A stretch of DNA of 64,000 bases from Pseudomonas wenzhouensis (GTDB lineage Bacteria > Pseudomonadota > Gammaproteobacteria > Pseudomonadales > Pseudomonadaceae). Every line of letters begins with the position of its first letter. The stretch's first letter is position 1. The notes beneath the pieces were generated by a model that searched no databases, was not told the DNA's origin, and saw only the letters and a program-made list of their open reading frames with translations. A program made the translations under genes and the position numbers. The stretch lies in assembly GCF_021029445.1 (NCBI RefSeq), contig NZ_CP072610.1, forward strand, positions 3,286,001-3,350,000, given 5' to 3'. This document shows, one piece after another, positions 44,710-55,386 of this stretch.

Positions 44710-45516
44710 TCAGAGCATCAGCTGGCCGCTGGCGATATGCCGTGCGTGGCCTGCGATCTTCACTCGCTCGCCATCGAGCCGACATGACAGCTCACCGCCA
44801 CGCGCTGAGCACTGAAAGGCGCTGAGTTCGTTGCGGCCCAAACGCTCGGCCCAGTACGGCACCAGCATGCAGTGCGTCGAACCGGTTACCGGGTCTTCAT
44901 TGATGCCAACGCTCGGCGCGAAATAACGCGAGACGAAGTCGTGCGTTTGCCCGCTGGCCGTCACCAGCACACCCAGGCCAGGCAGCGCGGCCAGTGCAGG
45001 CAGATTGGGGGCAAAACTGCGGATCTGCGCCTCGGACGCCAGCACCACCATCAATTCCTGCACGCTGCCATCGGGGTTGAGAAAAGCCAGCACCTGCTGC
45101 GCTGGCTGCCCCAGCGCACGCTCGACGTCGGCCTGCAGCGCCGCCGCCACCGGCAGCACCGGGCGCACAGGGAAATCCAGCTGCAGACGCTCACCCTGCC
45201 GGGTGACCTGCAGCGCGCCGGACAAGCAGGTGAAATCCAGCACCTCGGCCGGCTCCTGGTAGAGATCAAATAACACCTTGGCCGCAGCCAGGGTGGCATG
45301 CCCGCACAGCGGTACCTCACTGGTCGGAGTGAACCAGCGGATATGCCAGGCACTGCCCTCTTTCACCACGAAGGCGGTCTCGGCCAGGTTGTGCTCGGCG
45401 GCGATACGCTGCATCAGCGCCTCGTCGAGCCAGGTATCGAGGCGATAGACCATGGCCGGATTGCCCGCGAAAGGCTGATCGGTAAAGGCGTCAACTTGAT
45501 GAAAATCGAGCGGCAT
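44710..45516 (-). CDS. PhzF-family isomerase/epimerase-like protein
   Basis: A 268-residue PhzF-superfamily protein with the two-lobed diaminopimelate-epimerase fold. The catalytic Glu46 is in HNLAETAFV, and the GHATLAA and NEDPVTGSTHC motifs are present. Relatives include PhzF of phenazine synthesis, but most, probably including this one, have unknown substrates, and no phenazine genes are here. ATG 45516 has GGGAG upstream. Convergent with the ABC ATPase gene. Confidence 0.88.
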   Translation of the reverse strand: MPLDFHQVDAFTDQPFAGNPAMVYRLDTWLDEALMQRIAAEHNLAETAFVVKEGSAWHIRWFTPTSEVPLCGHATLAAAKVLFDLYQEPAEVLDFTCLSGALQVTRQGERLQLDFPVRPVLPVAAALQADVERALGQPAQQVLAFLNPDGSVQELMVVLASEAQIRSFAPNLPALAALPGLGVLVTASGQTHDFVSRYFAPSVGINEDPVTGSTHCMLVPYWAERLGRNELSAFQCSARGGELSCRLDGERVKIAGHARHIASGQLML

Positions 45517-45621
45517 GATGGGCTCCCGGCCATACAAAAACACCAGCATGCCTGCGGCGGATAACCTGCAACAGATACAGTTGCCGTTTTCCAGATGCCC
45601 TGCTGCAGCGGTGCTGAAACG

Positions 45622-47109
<1,488 letters not shown>

Positions 47110-47191
47110 GCAAGATTCCTTGCTGTTATTGGCGATTTTCGCGGCTAATGACCGCACGCAGCCTTATTTTGCTCGCGGCTTGTTGCTTGGT

Positions 47192-47662
47192 TCAGGCTTT
47201 GCCTATGGCGGCGAAGTGTCCCTGGGTATGCTGCGCCAGGGTCGCGGCCGATAGTTCCAGCTCCAGGCCACGCCGGCCAGCGCTGACGTGAATGCTCGGT
47301 TGCAGCTGCGCAGACTCATCGATAAAGGTACGCAGGCGCTTCTTCTGCCCCAGCGGACTGATACCGCCAACCAGATAGCCGGTAGCACGTTGCGCAGCAG
47401 TCGGGTCGGCCATATCGGCCTTCTTCGCCCCGGCAGCCGCCGCCAGTGCCTTGAGATCGAGACTGCCGGCCACCGGCACCACGGCCACCAGCAACTCGCC
47501 CTTCTCGGTGACCGCGAGCAGCGTCTTGAACACACGTTCGGGCGCCAGCCCGAGCTTTTCCGCTGCTTCCAGGCCATAGGACGGCGCCTTGGGATCGTGC
47601 TGGTAGCTGTGTACACGGTGTTCGGCCTTGGCCTTCTTCAACAGATCGATTGCTGGCGTCAT
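47192..47662 (-). CDS. ybaK: Cys-tRNA(Pro)/Cys-tRNA(Cys) deacylase YbaK
   Basis: A 156-residue aminoacyl-tRNA editing protein that removes Cys mis-attached to tRNA-Pro. Lys46 (in RVFKTLLA) corresponds to the essential YbaK lysine; GGISPLGQKKRL is the family's conserved strand. The GlpR-type site at 47660-47679 overlaps its start codon, and no Shine-Dalgarno precedes the ATG. It is inserted between glpK and glpR. Confidence 0.92.
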   Translation of the reverse strand: MTPAIDLLKKAKAEHRVHSYQHDPKAPSYGLEAAEKLGLAPERVFKTLLAVTEKGELLVAVVPVAGSLDLKALAAAAGAKKADMADPTAAQRATGYLVGGISPLGQKKRLRTFIDESAQLQPSIHVSAGRRGLELELSAATLAQHTQGHFAAIGKA

Positions 47663-47679
47663 GTTCGAATGTGAAAACG
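47660..47679. promoter_or_regulatory. Candidate GlpR site overlapping the ybaK start
   Basis: Contains ATGTTCGAATGTGAA. It shares TTCGAA-[AT]-GTGAA with the better site before glpD (48615-48634) and matches the remembered E. coli GlpR consensus at about 12 of 20 positions. It would repress ybaK-glpK and perhaps glpR. Confidence 0.5.
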
Positions 47680-47730
47680 CAGTGAAAGAAGCCTTACAGT
47701 AACAGGCTCAAATCCATCACCGCCACACCC

Positions 47731-47736
47731 TATAAT
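47731..47736 (+). promoter_or_regulatory. glpR promoter -10 element
   Basis: TATAAT, 25 bases before the glpR start; no good -35 at 17 bases. Confidence 0.5.
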
Positions 47737-47760
47737 GAGTGACCACCACAGGAAGCGCTC

Positions 47761-48519
47761 ATGAACCTCGCTCCGCGCCAGCACGACATTCTCAACCTTG
47801 CCCGTGAACGCGGCTACGTCAGCATCGACGAACTGGCCCAGGCGTTCGCCGTCACTCCGCAGACCATTCGCCGCGACATCAATCAACTGGCCGAGCATGG
47901 CCTGCTGCGCCGTACCCATGGCGGTGCCGCCTGCGAAGCCTCGAGTATCCAGAACACCGCCTACGGCATGCGTGCCGGGCAGATGCGCGAGGAAAAACAG
48001 CGCATCGCCGAGGCCGTGGCCGCGCAAATCCCCGATCACGCCTCGCTGTTCATCAACATCGGCACAACCACCGAGGCCATCGCCCGTGAACTGCAGAACC
48101 ACAAGGGTCTGAAGATCATCACCAACAACCTGCACGTCGCCGCCCAACTCAGTGCCAAGGCCGATTTCGAGGTGCTGGTGGCGGGCGGTACGGTACGCAG
48201 CGATGGCGGCATCGTCGGCCAGGCAGCGGTGGATTTCATCCAGCAGTTCAAGGTCGACTTCGCCATTGTCGGCATCAGCGGCATCGACGAAGACGGCAGC
48301 CTGCTCGACTTCGACTACCAGGAAGTACGGGTCTCCCAGGCGATCATCGACAACGCCCGACAGGTATTTCTCGCCGCCGATTCCAGCAAGTTCGGGCGCA
48401 ACGCCGTGGTGCGCCTGGGCTCCATCGCCCTGGTCGACCGCGTGTTCACCGACAGCGCGCCTTCAGCCGCGATTACCCGCCTGCTGCATAGCCACAAGGT
48501 TCAGCTCGATCTGGTCTGA
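47761..48519 (+). CDS. glpR: Glycerol-3-phosphate regulon repressor (DeoR family)
   Basis: A 252-residue DeoR-family repressor: N-terminal winged helix-turn-helix (about 1-55; [29 protein letters not shown]) and the DeoR C-terminal sugar-phosphate sensor domain (about 75-235; [29 protein letters not shown]). It binds glp operators until sn-glycerol-3-phosphate is present. GGAAG precedes the ATG. Upstream neighbour ybaK-glpK is divergent; downstream glpD is 148 bases away with a clear operator between. Confidence 0.94.
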   Translation: MNLAPRQHDILNLARERGYVSIDELAQAFAVTPQTIRRDINQLAEHGLLRRTHGGAACEASSIQNTAYGMRAGQMREEKQRIAEAVAAQIPDHASLFINIGTTTEAIARELQNHKGLKIITNNLHVAAQLSAKADFEVLVAGGTVRSDGGIVGQAAVDFIQQFKVDFAIVGISGIDEDGSLLDFDYQEVRVSQAIIDNARQVFLAADSSKFGRNAVVRLGSIALVDRVFTDSAPSAAITRLLHSHKVQLDLV

Positions 48520-48614
48520 GCACGCGCCCTACGAACGACGCTCAAGCTCCCTTCACGACCACTCGGCGCGCAATCGCGCGCTGGGGTAGCGAAGTTGCGC
48601 ATCTTCGTCTAGCA

Positions 48615-48634
48615 TATTTTCGAAAGTGAACATA
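48615..48634. promoter_or_regulatory. GlpR operator before glpD
   Basis: The 20-base site beginning TATTTTCGAA matches 16 of 20 positions of the E. coli GlpR consensus as I remember it. It lies 34 bases before ATG 48668, with a second TTCGAA half-site at 48641-48646, which also argues against the longer glpD start at 48626. Confidence 0.7.
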
Positions 48635-48667
48635 AACACATTCGAATCCAATAGCCGAGCGTGCAAC

Positions 48668-50197
48668 ATGCCCCACGATCCATTCGCCAGCCCTGTTGCA
48701 GAAGTCTATGACCTTGCCGTCGTTGGCGGCGGCATCAATGGCGTGGGCATCGCCGCCGATGCGGCCGGTCGCGGCCTGTCGGTGTTCCTCTGCGAAAAGG
48801 ACGATCTCGCCAGCCATACCTCCTCGGCCAGCAGCAAGCTGATTCACGGTGGCCTGCGCTATCTGGAGCACCATGAATTTCGTCTGGTGCGTGAAGCCCT
48901 GGCCGAGCGCGAAGTGCTGCTGGCCAAGGCACCGCACATCGTCAAACCGATGCGCTTCGTCCTGCCACACCGCCCTCACCTGCGCCCGGCCTGGATGATC
49001 CGCGCCGGCCTGTTTCTTTATGATCATCTGGGCAAACGCGAACACCTGCCGGCCTCGCGCAGTCTGCGCTTCGGCGCCGGCAGCCCGTTGAAAGCGGAAA
49101 TCAGCCGGGGCTTCGAATATTCCGACTGCTGGGTGGACGATGCGCGCCTGGTGGTGCTCAACGCCATGGCCGCGCGCGAGAAAGGCGCGCACATCCACCC
49201 CCGCACGCGTTGCGTCAGCGCGCGGCGCAGCAAGGGGCTGTGGCATATCCACCTGGAGCGCAGCGATGGCAGCCTGCTGTCGATCCGCGCCCGCGCCCTG
49301 GTCAATGCCGCCGGCCCCTGGGTCGCGCGCTTCATTCGTGAAGACCTCAAGCAGGAGTCGCCCTACGGCATCCGCCTGATTCAGGGCAGCCATATCGTCG
49401 TGCCGCGCCTTTACGAAGGTGAACAGGCTTACATCCTGCAGAACGAAGACCGCCGTATCGTCTTCGCCATCCCCTATCTTGAGCGCTTCACCCTGATCGG
49501 CACCACCGACCGCGAGTACCAGGGCGACCCTGCCCAGGTGGCGATCAGCGCCGAGGAGACCGATTACCTGCTCAAGGTGGTCAACGAGCACTTCAAGCAA
49601 CAGCTAAGCCATAGCGATGTGCTGCACAGCTTCGCCGGCGTACGCCCCTTGTGCGATGACGAATCCGATGAGCCGTCAGCCATCACCCGCGATTACACAT
49701 TGTCACTCTCCGGCACACCGGACGAAGCGCCGTTGCTCTCGGTATTCGGCGGCAAGCTGACCACCTACCGCAAACTGGCCGAGTCGGCCATGCAGCAACT
49801 GGCGCCCTACTTCAGCAACCTCGGCCCGAGCTGGACGGCCAGCGCACCATTACCTGGCGGTGAAGACATGCAGGAGCAGAGCACACTGGTCGAAGCACTC
49901 TGTGAACGTCATGGCTGGCTACCCACCAGCCTGGCCAAGCGCTGGGTCAGCAGTTACGGCAGCCGCACCTGGCGCCTGCTCGACGGCGTGGATAACCTGA
50001 CCGACCTCGGCGAACACCTGGGTGCCGGCCTCTACACCCGAGAAGTGGATTACCTGCGCCGTGAGGAGTGGGCACGCAGCAGCGCCGATATTCTCTGGCG
50101 GCGCAGCAAACTGGGCCTGTTCATGACACCCGCACAGCAGACCCGCCTGCAGGACTACCTGAACAGCCGTGACCCGCATTCGGCTCATGCCGCCTGA
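48668..50197 (+). CDS. glpD: Aerobic glycerol-3-phosphate dehydrogenase
   Basis: A 509-residue FAD enzyme of the inner membrane oxidising sn-glycerol-3-phosphate to dihydroxyacetone phosphate and passing electrons to ubiquinone. The FAD dinucleotide motif GGGINGVG is at residues 20-27, followed by the SSASSKLIHGGLRYLE motif typical of GlpD and the C-terminal DAO_C domain. The start at 48668 puts the operator outside the gene and gives near-standard length. A terminator follows. Confidence 0.95.
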   Translation: MPHDPFASPVAEVYDLAVVGGGINGVGIAADAAGRGLSVFLCEKDDLASHTSSASSKLIHGGLRYLEHHEFRLVREALAEREVLLAKAPHIVKPMRFVLPHRPHLRPAWMIRAGLFLYDHLGKREHLPASRSLRFGAGSPLKAEISRGFEYSDCWVDDARLVVLNAMAAREKGAHIHPRTRCVSARRSKGLWHIHLERSDGSLLSIRARALVNAAGPWVARFIREDLKQESPYGIRLIQGSHIVVPRLYEGEQAYILQNEDRRIVFAIPYLERFTLIGTTDREYQGDPAQVAISAEETDYLLKVVNEHFKQQLSHSDVLHSFAGVRPLCDDESDEPSAITRDYTLSLSGTPDEAPLLSVFGGKLTTYRKLAESAMQQLAPYFSNLGPSWTASAPLPGGEDMQEQSTLVEALCERHGWLPTSLAKRWVSSYGSRTWRLLDGVDNLTDLGEHLGAGLYTREVDYLRREEWARSSADILWRRSKLGLFMTPAQQTRLQDYLNSRDPHSAHAA

Positions 50198-50213
50198 TCT
50201 TCTGCGTATCGAT

Positions 50214-50236
50214 GCCCCGCTTGGCGGGGCTTTTTT
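50214..50236 (+). terminator. Terminator of glpD
   Basis: Stem GCCCCGC/GCGGGGC, TTG loop, six T residues, 17 bases after the glpD stop. Confidence 0.9.
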
Positions 50237-50324
50237 ATGAGCGTAAATAATAAAATATCGACACCCTATATCCGCTGGCGCCTGACCAATCTATTCAGCA
50301 ACTTATTTATTGCGTCATATCAAT

Positions 50325-50340
50325 AACTTGGCACCAAGTT
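50325..50340. promoter_or_regulatory. Palindrome in the AT-rich bacterioferritin upstream region
   Basis: AACTTGG-CA-CCAAGTT, 7-base arms with a 2-base spacer, 125 bases before bfrB in an otherwise AT-rich 230-base leader. It may be a regulator site, perhaps iron- or peroxide-linked; no family is recognised. Confidence 0.45.
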
Positions 50341-50465
50341 GCGGAATGAAAGCATTCTTATTCTTTTTAATTTTTATTTATGTATCAACCACTTAGGTTT
50401 GACATAACGAGAAACGAAGCCGAAAATTCAAGGCCATCACAGTCAGTGAACCGGCAGGAGCGAAC

Positions 50466-50936
50466 ATGAAAGGCGACAAGAAGGTCATTCAACATCTGAA
50501 CAAGATTCTTGGTAACGAGCTGGTCGCCATCAACCAGTACTTCCTGCATGCGCGCATGTATGAAGACTGGGGCCTGAAAAAGCTCGGCGAGCATGAGTAC
50601 CACGAGTCCATCGACGAGATGAAGCATGCCGACAAGCTGATCAAGCGCATCCTGTTCCTCGAAGGCATCCCCAACCTGCAGGATCTGGGCAAGATCCTGA
50701 TTGGTGAAAACACCAAGGAAATGCTCGAGTGCGACCTGAAGATCGAGCACAAGGCTCACGCTGATCTCAAAGCGGCCATCGCCTACTGCGAAAGCATCGG
50801 CGACTATGCCAGCCGCGAACTGCTGGAGGAGATTCTCTGCTCCGAGGAAGAGCATATCGACTGGCTGGAAACCCAACTTAGCCTGATCGACGCTGTCGGC
50901 CTGCAGAACTACCTGCAATCGCAGATGGACGAATAA
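50466..50936 (+). CDS. bfrB: Bacterioferritin (BfrB type)
   Basis: A 156-residue bacterioferritin subunit forming 24-mers that store iron. All ferroxidase ligands are present: Glu18, Glu51, His54, Glu94, Glu127 and His130, with heme-ligand Met52. The sequence closely resembles P. aeruginosa BfrB as remembered. CAGGAG lies about 8 bases before the ATG. The upstream 230 bases are AT-rich with a palindrome; a strong terminator follows. Confidence 0.95.
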   Translation: MKGDKKVIQHLNKILGNELVAINQYFLHARMYEDWGLKKLGEHEYHESIDEMKHADKLIKRILFLEGIPNLQDLGKILIGENTKEMLECDLKIEHKAHADLKAAIAYCESIGDYASRELLEEILCSEEEHIDWLETQLSLIDAVGLQNYLQSQMDE

Positions 50937-50957
50937 ATCCGATCCGCGACATAAAAG

Positions 50958-50986
50958 AACGGGAGCCAATGGCTCCCGTTTTTTAT
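50958..50986 (+). terminator. Terminator of bfrB
   Basis: Ten-bp stem AACGGGAGCC/GGCTCCCGTT with AAT loop and a run of T residues. Confidence 0.92.
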
Positions 50987-51002
50987 TGCTACCACGAACA
51001 TA

Positions 51003-51053
51003 GTGGGAGGGGCTTCAGCCGCGATAGCAAGTCGCCGCTGAAGCGCCTCCCAC
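51003..51053. repeat. REP-type inverted doublet (REPIN-like)
   Basis: Inverted units GTGGGAGGGGCTTCAGCCGCGA and TCGCCGCTGAAGCGCCTCCCAC around a 7-base spacer, between the convergent bfrB terminator and the mexK stop codon. Related in its GTGGGAG ends to 40109-40194. Confidence 0.82.
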
Positions 51054-51056
51054 GGC

Positions 51057-54000
51057 TCAATGCGCCTCGCTCTCCTTGACCCGGAACCACGCCGCATACA
51101 GCGCCGGCAGGAACAACAGAGTCAACGCCGTGGCGACCACCAGACCACCCATGATGGCCACGGCCATCGGCCCGAAGAACACGCTGCGCGACAGCGGAAT
51201 CATCGCCAGTACCGCGGCCAGTGCGGTCAGCACGATGGGGCGGAAACGGCGCACCGTGGCCTCGATGATGGCGTGCCAGCGATCCAGACCATGACTGATG
51301 TCCTGCTCGATCTGATCGACCAGGATCACCGAGTTGCGCATGATCATCCCGGCCAGGGCGATGGTGCCGAGCATGGCGACGAAACCGAACGGCTGGCGGA
51401 AGATCAGCAGGAACAGCGTCACCCCGATCAGCCCCAACGGCGCGGTGAGAAACACCATGGCCGAGCGTGAGAAGCTCTTCAATTGCAGCATCAGCAGCGT
51501 CAGCACCACCACGATGAACAGCGGGATACCGGCGTTCACCGATTTCTGTCCGCGTTGCGAATCCTCCACCGTACCGCCCACCTCCAGCAGATAGCCATCC
51601 GGCAGTTCGGCGCGGATCGGCTCCAGTGTCGGCAGGATCTGCTTGGTCAGACTGGCCGGCTGCTGATTGCCATACACGTCGGCGCGCACGGTGACGTTGG
51701 GCAAACGGTTACGGTGCCAGATGATGCCTTCCTCGAAGCCGTATTCCAGCGTCGCTACCTGTGACAGCGCCACGCTGCGGCCGCTGTCGGTCGGCACCGC
51801 CAGACTCGGCAACAGACTCAGCGCCTTGCGCTCCTGCGGTGTACCACGCTGGAGAATTTCGATCAGCTCGTTACCTTCGCGGTACTGGCTGACACTGGTA
51901 CCGGACAGCGAGCCCTGCAGAAAGCGCGACAGTTCAGCGGTGTTGACGCCCAGCGCACGGGCACGATCCTGGTCGATATTGAGGATCACCACCTTGCTCG
52001 GCTCTTCCCAGTCCAGGTGCACGTTGACCACATGCGGGTTCTCACGCACCTTGTCCGCCACCTGACGGGCCAGTGCACGCACCTCGTCGATATGCTCGCC
52101 ACTGACGCGGAACTGAATCGGGTAGCCCACGGGCGGGCCATTCTCCAGGCGGCTGACGCGGCTGCGCAGAGACGGAAATTCGTCGTTCATCACCTGAATC
52201 AGCCAGGTACGCAGACGCTCACGCTCTTCGATGCTCGACGCCAGCACCACGAACTGGGCGAAGCTGGTCGCCGGCAGTTGCTGATCCAGCGGCAGATAGA
52301 AACGCGGTGAACCGGTGCCGACATAGGCCACGTAGTTGTCGATACCCGTCTGCTCCTTGAGCAGCTTCTCCAGACGATGAACTTCGGCCTCGGTGGCACT
52401 CAGCGAAGCCCCCTCCTCCAGCTTGATGTCGACCATCAGTTCCAGGCGCCCGGAGGCCGGGAAGAACTGCTGCGGCACGAAACGGAATAGCAGCACCGAG
52501 CCGACGAACAGACCGATGGTCAACGCAATGACGATGCCACGACGGCGCACGCACCACTGCACCGTGGCACGCACGCGGCGGTAGAACGGCGTCGCATACG
52601 GATCATGCCCGGCGTCGCTGTCGTGCTTGGCAGCATGCAGTTTGGCCAGATCCGGCAGCAGCTTGTCGCCCAGGTAGGGCACGAACATCACGGCCGCGAT
52701 CCACGAGGCGATCAGCGAGATAGCGACCACCTGGAAGATCGAGCGGGTGTACTCACCCGTGCCGGACTGCGCCGTGGCGATGGGCAGAAAGCCTGCTGCG
52801 GTAATCAGCGTACCGGTGAGCATGGGGAACGCCGTGCTGGTCCAGGCGAAGCTCGCCGCCTTGAAGCGGTCGTAGCCCTGCTCCATCTTGATCGCCATCA
52901 TCTCCACCGCGATGATCGCATCATCCACCAGCAGGCCAAGGCCGAGCACCAGCGCACCGAGCGAAATCTTGTGCAGGCCTATCCCCAGGTAGTACATGGC
53001 AGCGAAGGTCATCGCCAGTACCAGCGGAATCACTAGCGCCACCACCAGGCCGGTGCGCACGCCCAGGGAGAAGAAGCTGACCGCAAGCACGATCACCAAC
53101 GCCTCCACCAGCACCTTGACGAACTCACCCACCCCAGCTTTTACCGCCGCCGGCTGGTCGGACACCTTGCGCAGCTCCATACCCAGCGGCAGCGTCTGCT
53201 GCAAACGGGCAAACTCGCCTTCCAGCGCCTTGCCCAGCACCAGAATGTCGCCGCCGTCCTTCATCGCCACGGCAATGCCGATGGCATCCTCGCCCATGAA
53301 ACGCATGCGCGGCGCGGGTGGATCGTTGAAACCGCGCCTGACCTCAGCCACATCGGCGATTCGGAAAGTGCGGTCACCGACGCGAATGGGAAAATCGCGA
53401 ATCTCCTGTACCGACTCGAAGCGCCCGGTCACGCGTAACTGGATACGTTCGCTGGGCGTCTCGAAGAAGCCGGCAGCGGCTACCGCGTTCTGCGCCTCCA
53501 GCGCCTGCTGCACGGCAGACAACGGCAGCCCCAGGGTCGCCAGTTTGGTGTTGGACAGCTCGATCCAGATCTTCTCGTCCTGCAGCCCCACCAGCTCGAC
53601 CTTGCCCACATCCTTGACCCGCTGCAGTTGCAGCTGCAGGCGGTCGGCGTAGTCCTTGAGCACGGCGTAGTCGAAACCACTGCCCGTCAAGGCGTAGATG
53701 TTGCCGAAGGTGGTACCGAACTCATCATTGAAGAACGGCCCCTGAATACCGGGCGGCAGCGTATGACGAATGTCGCTGATCTTCTTGCGTACCTGATACC
53801 ACAGCTCGGGAATATCGGAGCTGCGCATGGAGTCACGCGCCATGAAGGTAACCTGCGACTCGCCCGGCCGGGAGAAGCTGGTGATGCGGTCGTATTCACC
53901 GGTCTCCATCAGCTTCTTCTCGATACGCTCGGTGACCTGGCGCGAGACTTCCTCGGCACTGGCGCCCGGCCAGTTGGTGCGAATCACCATGGCCTTGAAG

Positions 54001-54128
54001 GTGAAGGGTGGGTCTTCACTCTGGCCCAGCTTGGTATAGGACAACGCGCCGACCACGGCAAAGAGCAGCATAATGTAGAGCACGATCTGGCGATGACGCA
54101 GCGCCCAGGCAGACAGGTTGAAGCTCAT
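51057..54128 (-). CDS. mexK: RND multidrug efflux pump inner-membrane transporter MexK
   Basis: A 1023-residue resistance-nodulation-division transporter with twelve membrane segments and two large periplasmic loops. The proton-relay aspartate pair in transmembrane helix 4 is Asp402/Asp403 (GLLVDDAIIAVEMM). Size, order and context (with mexJ, divergent mexL, and rsmJ next) match P. aeruginosa MexJK, which exports triclosan, tetracycline and erythromycin with a shared outer-membrane channel such as OprM. No outer-membrane gene is in this operon. Starts 6 bases after the mexJ stop. Confidence 0.9.
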   Translation of the reverse strand: MSFNLSAWALRHRQIVLYIMLLFAVVGALSYTKLGQSEDPPFTFKAMVIRTNWPGASAEEVSRQVTERIEKKLMETGEYDRITSFSRPGESQVTFMARDSMRSSDIPELWYQVRKKISDIRHTLPPGIQGPFFNDEFGTTFGNIYALTGSGFDYAVLKDYADRLQLQLQRVKDVGKVELVGLQDEKIWIELSNTKLATLGLPLSAVQQALEAQNAVAAAGFFETPSERIQLRVTGRFESVQEIRDFPIRVGDRTFRIADVAEVRRGFNDPPAPRMRFMGEDAIGIAVAMKDGGDILVLGKALEGEFARLQQTLPLGMELRKVSDQPAAVKAGVGEFVKVLVEALVIVLAVSFFSLGVRTGLVVALVIPLVLAMTFAAMYYLGIGLHKISLGALVLGLGLLVDDAIIAVEMMAIKMEQGYDRFKAASFAWTSTAFPMLTGTLITAAGFLPIATAQSGTGEYTRSIFQVVAISLIASWIAAVMFVPYLGDKLLPDLAKLHAAKHDSDAGHDPYATPFYRRVRATVQWCVRRRGIVIALTIGLFVGSVLLFRFVPQQFFPASGRLELMVDIKLEEGASLSATEAEVHRLEKLLKEQTGIDNYVAYVGTGSPRFYLPLDQQLPATSFAQFVVLASSIEERERLRTWLIQVMNDEFPSLRSRVSRLENGPPVGYPIQFRVSGEHIDEVRALARQVADKVRENPHVVNVHLDWEEPSKVVILNIDQDRARALGVNTAELSRFLQGSLSGTSVSQYREGNELIEILQRGTPQERKALSLLPSLAVPTDSGRSVALSQVATLEYGFEEGIIWHRNRLPNVTVRADVYGNQQPASLTKQILPTLEPIRAELPDGYLLEVGGTVEDSQRGQKSVNAGIPLFIVVVLTLLMLQLKSFSRSAMVFLTAPLGLIGVTLFLLIFRQPFGFVAMLGTIALAGMIMRNSVILVDQIEQDISHGLDRWHAIIEATVRRFRPIVLTALAAVLAMIPLSRSVFFGPMAVAIMGGLVVATALTLLFLPALYAAWFRVKESEAH

Positions 54129-54134
54129 GCGGGC

Positions 54135-55238
54135 TTACTCCTTGGCAGCCAGTTCGACGTTGCGGTTATCGCGATCCACCGGGCGCACCTTCTGCCCTTC
54201 ACGCAGAATCTGAACGCCAGCGGCTACCACCCAGTCGGATATGGCGAGTCCTTCCAGCACGGGTACGCGCTCATCGCCGTAAGCGCCGACCCGGACCAGT
54301 CGGCGCTGCACGCCATGGGTCGCAGGATCGACGACCCAGACGAAGGGTTGCCCCTGCTCGGCGCTCAACGCCGACAGCGGTACCGACAGCGGTATTTCAC
54401 CATTACTGGCAATGAACACGCGTGCGCTCTGCCCCAGCTCAGCCGGTACCTTGCCCTCGGTGAACGCAACACGGGCAGCGAAAGTGCGCGATTGCGGATC
54501 CGCCGCCGGCGCCATCTCGCGGATGCGCCCAGGAAAGCGCTGATCCGGCTGTGACCACAGCTCCACCTCGACCGGCTGGCCAATCGAGAAACGACCAAAG
54601 CTCTGCTCCGGCAGGCTGATCGACACTTCGCGCTCACCATCGGCCGCCAGGGTAAAGACCGTCTGCCCCGCCGCTACCACTTGCCCGACCTCGACTGCAC
54701 GGCGGGCGATCACCCCGTCCTGCGAGGCGCGCAGTACGGCATAGTCGGTCTGATTACGGGCCACGTCGTACTCGGCCTTGACCTGTTTCAGGCGTGCTTC
54801 GCCGGCACGGTACTGATTCTCGACGTTATCGAACTGCGAACGGCTGACCAGGTTGCGCCCGAGCAGCGCCTTGTAGCGCTCGCGCTCGGCGCGCACGGTT
54901 TGCAGATTGGCCTCGGCGGCGGCCACCTGGGCGCGAGTGGCTTCCAGTTGCAGACGCACATCCTGTGGGTCCAGTTCGGCCAGCGCCTGATCCTTCTTCA
55001 CCCGGTCGCCGACATCGACTATGCGCTTGCTCACCTTGCCGGCGATCCGGAAGGCCAGATCCGGCTCATAGCGCGCGCGCACCTCGCCCGGATAACTATC
55101 GACCAGAGCGGCGGCCGGCTGCGGCTGCACCACCATGGCCGGGCGTATCGCCTGCTCGGCCTGTTCAGCATTGCCGCAGGCAGACAACAGAAATACGAAA
55201 CTCAGGGACGCGACGAGCGGCGGAGCATGGCGGGACAT
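54135..55238 (-). CDS. mexJ: RND efflux periplasmic adaptor lipoprotein MexJ
   Basis: A 367-residue membrane-fusion protein. A signal peptide with lipobox LSAC (Cys22) anchors it to the inner membrane; the lipoyl/biotinyl halves surround a helical hairpin (about 85-150), then come a beta-barrel and a membrane-proximal domain. It links MexK to the outer-membrane channel. ATG 55238 has AAGG 8 bases upstream and gives the length remembered for P. aeruginosa MexJ; the GTG at 55247 is rejected. Confidence 0.9.
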   Translation of the reverse strand: MSRHAPPLVASLSFVFLLSACGNAEQAEQAIRPAMVVQPQPAAALVDSYPGEVRARYEPDLAFRIAGKVSKRIVDVGDRVKKDQALAELDPQDVRLQLEATRAQVAAAEANLQTVRAERERYKALLGRNLVSRSQFDNVENQYRAGEARLKQVKAEYDVARNQTDYAVLRASQDGVIARRAVEVGQVVAAGQTVFTLAADGEREVSISLPEQSFGRFSIGQPVEVELWSQPDQRFPGRIREMAPAADPQSRTFAARVAFTEGKVPAELGQSARVFIASNGEIPLSVPLSALSAEQGQPFVWVVDPATHGVQRRLVRVGAYGDERVPVLEGLAISDWVVAAGVQILREGQKVRPVDRDNRNVELAAKE

Positions 55239-55331
55239 GTCGAACACCTTTCGAAGAAGGTTTGGGGCGGCCCCGAAAGCACACGACGCTGGCGCGACGA
55301 CACCTCGGGAATTGCCCTTTGGAATATTTGT

Positions 55332-55367
55332 ACTGGCGGGTATAGTAAAAATAGCAAACCCGCCAGT
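55332..55367. promoter_or_regulatory. MexL operator candidate
   Basis: Perfect 10-base inverted repeat ACTGGCGGGT (55332-55341) and ACCCGCCAGT (55358-55367), with an outer TACTGG/CCAGTA pair (55331-55336 and 55368-55373). It overlaps a possible TATAGT -10 (55341-55346) for mexL and lies between both divergent starts, so one repressor could control mexL and mexJK. Confidence 0.75.
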
Positions 55368-55386
55368 CCAGTATTAAAATCCGCCA

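Noticed and set aside
47110..47160. Possible GlpR site before glpK
   Set aside because: Only the ATTTTCG half-site matches; the other half does not.
50328..50343. Sigma-54-like TTGGCACC-AAG-TTGC before bfrB
   Set aside because: The distance between GG and GC is nine bases rather than the required ten, and no enhancer site was seen.
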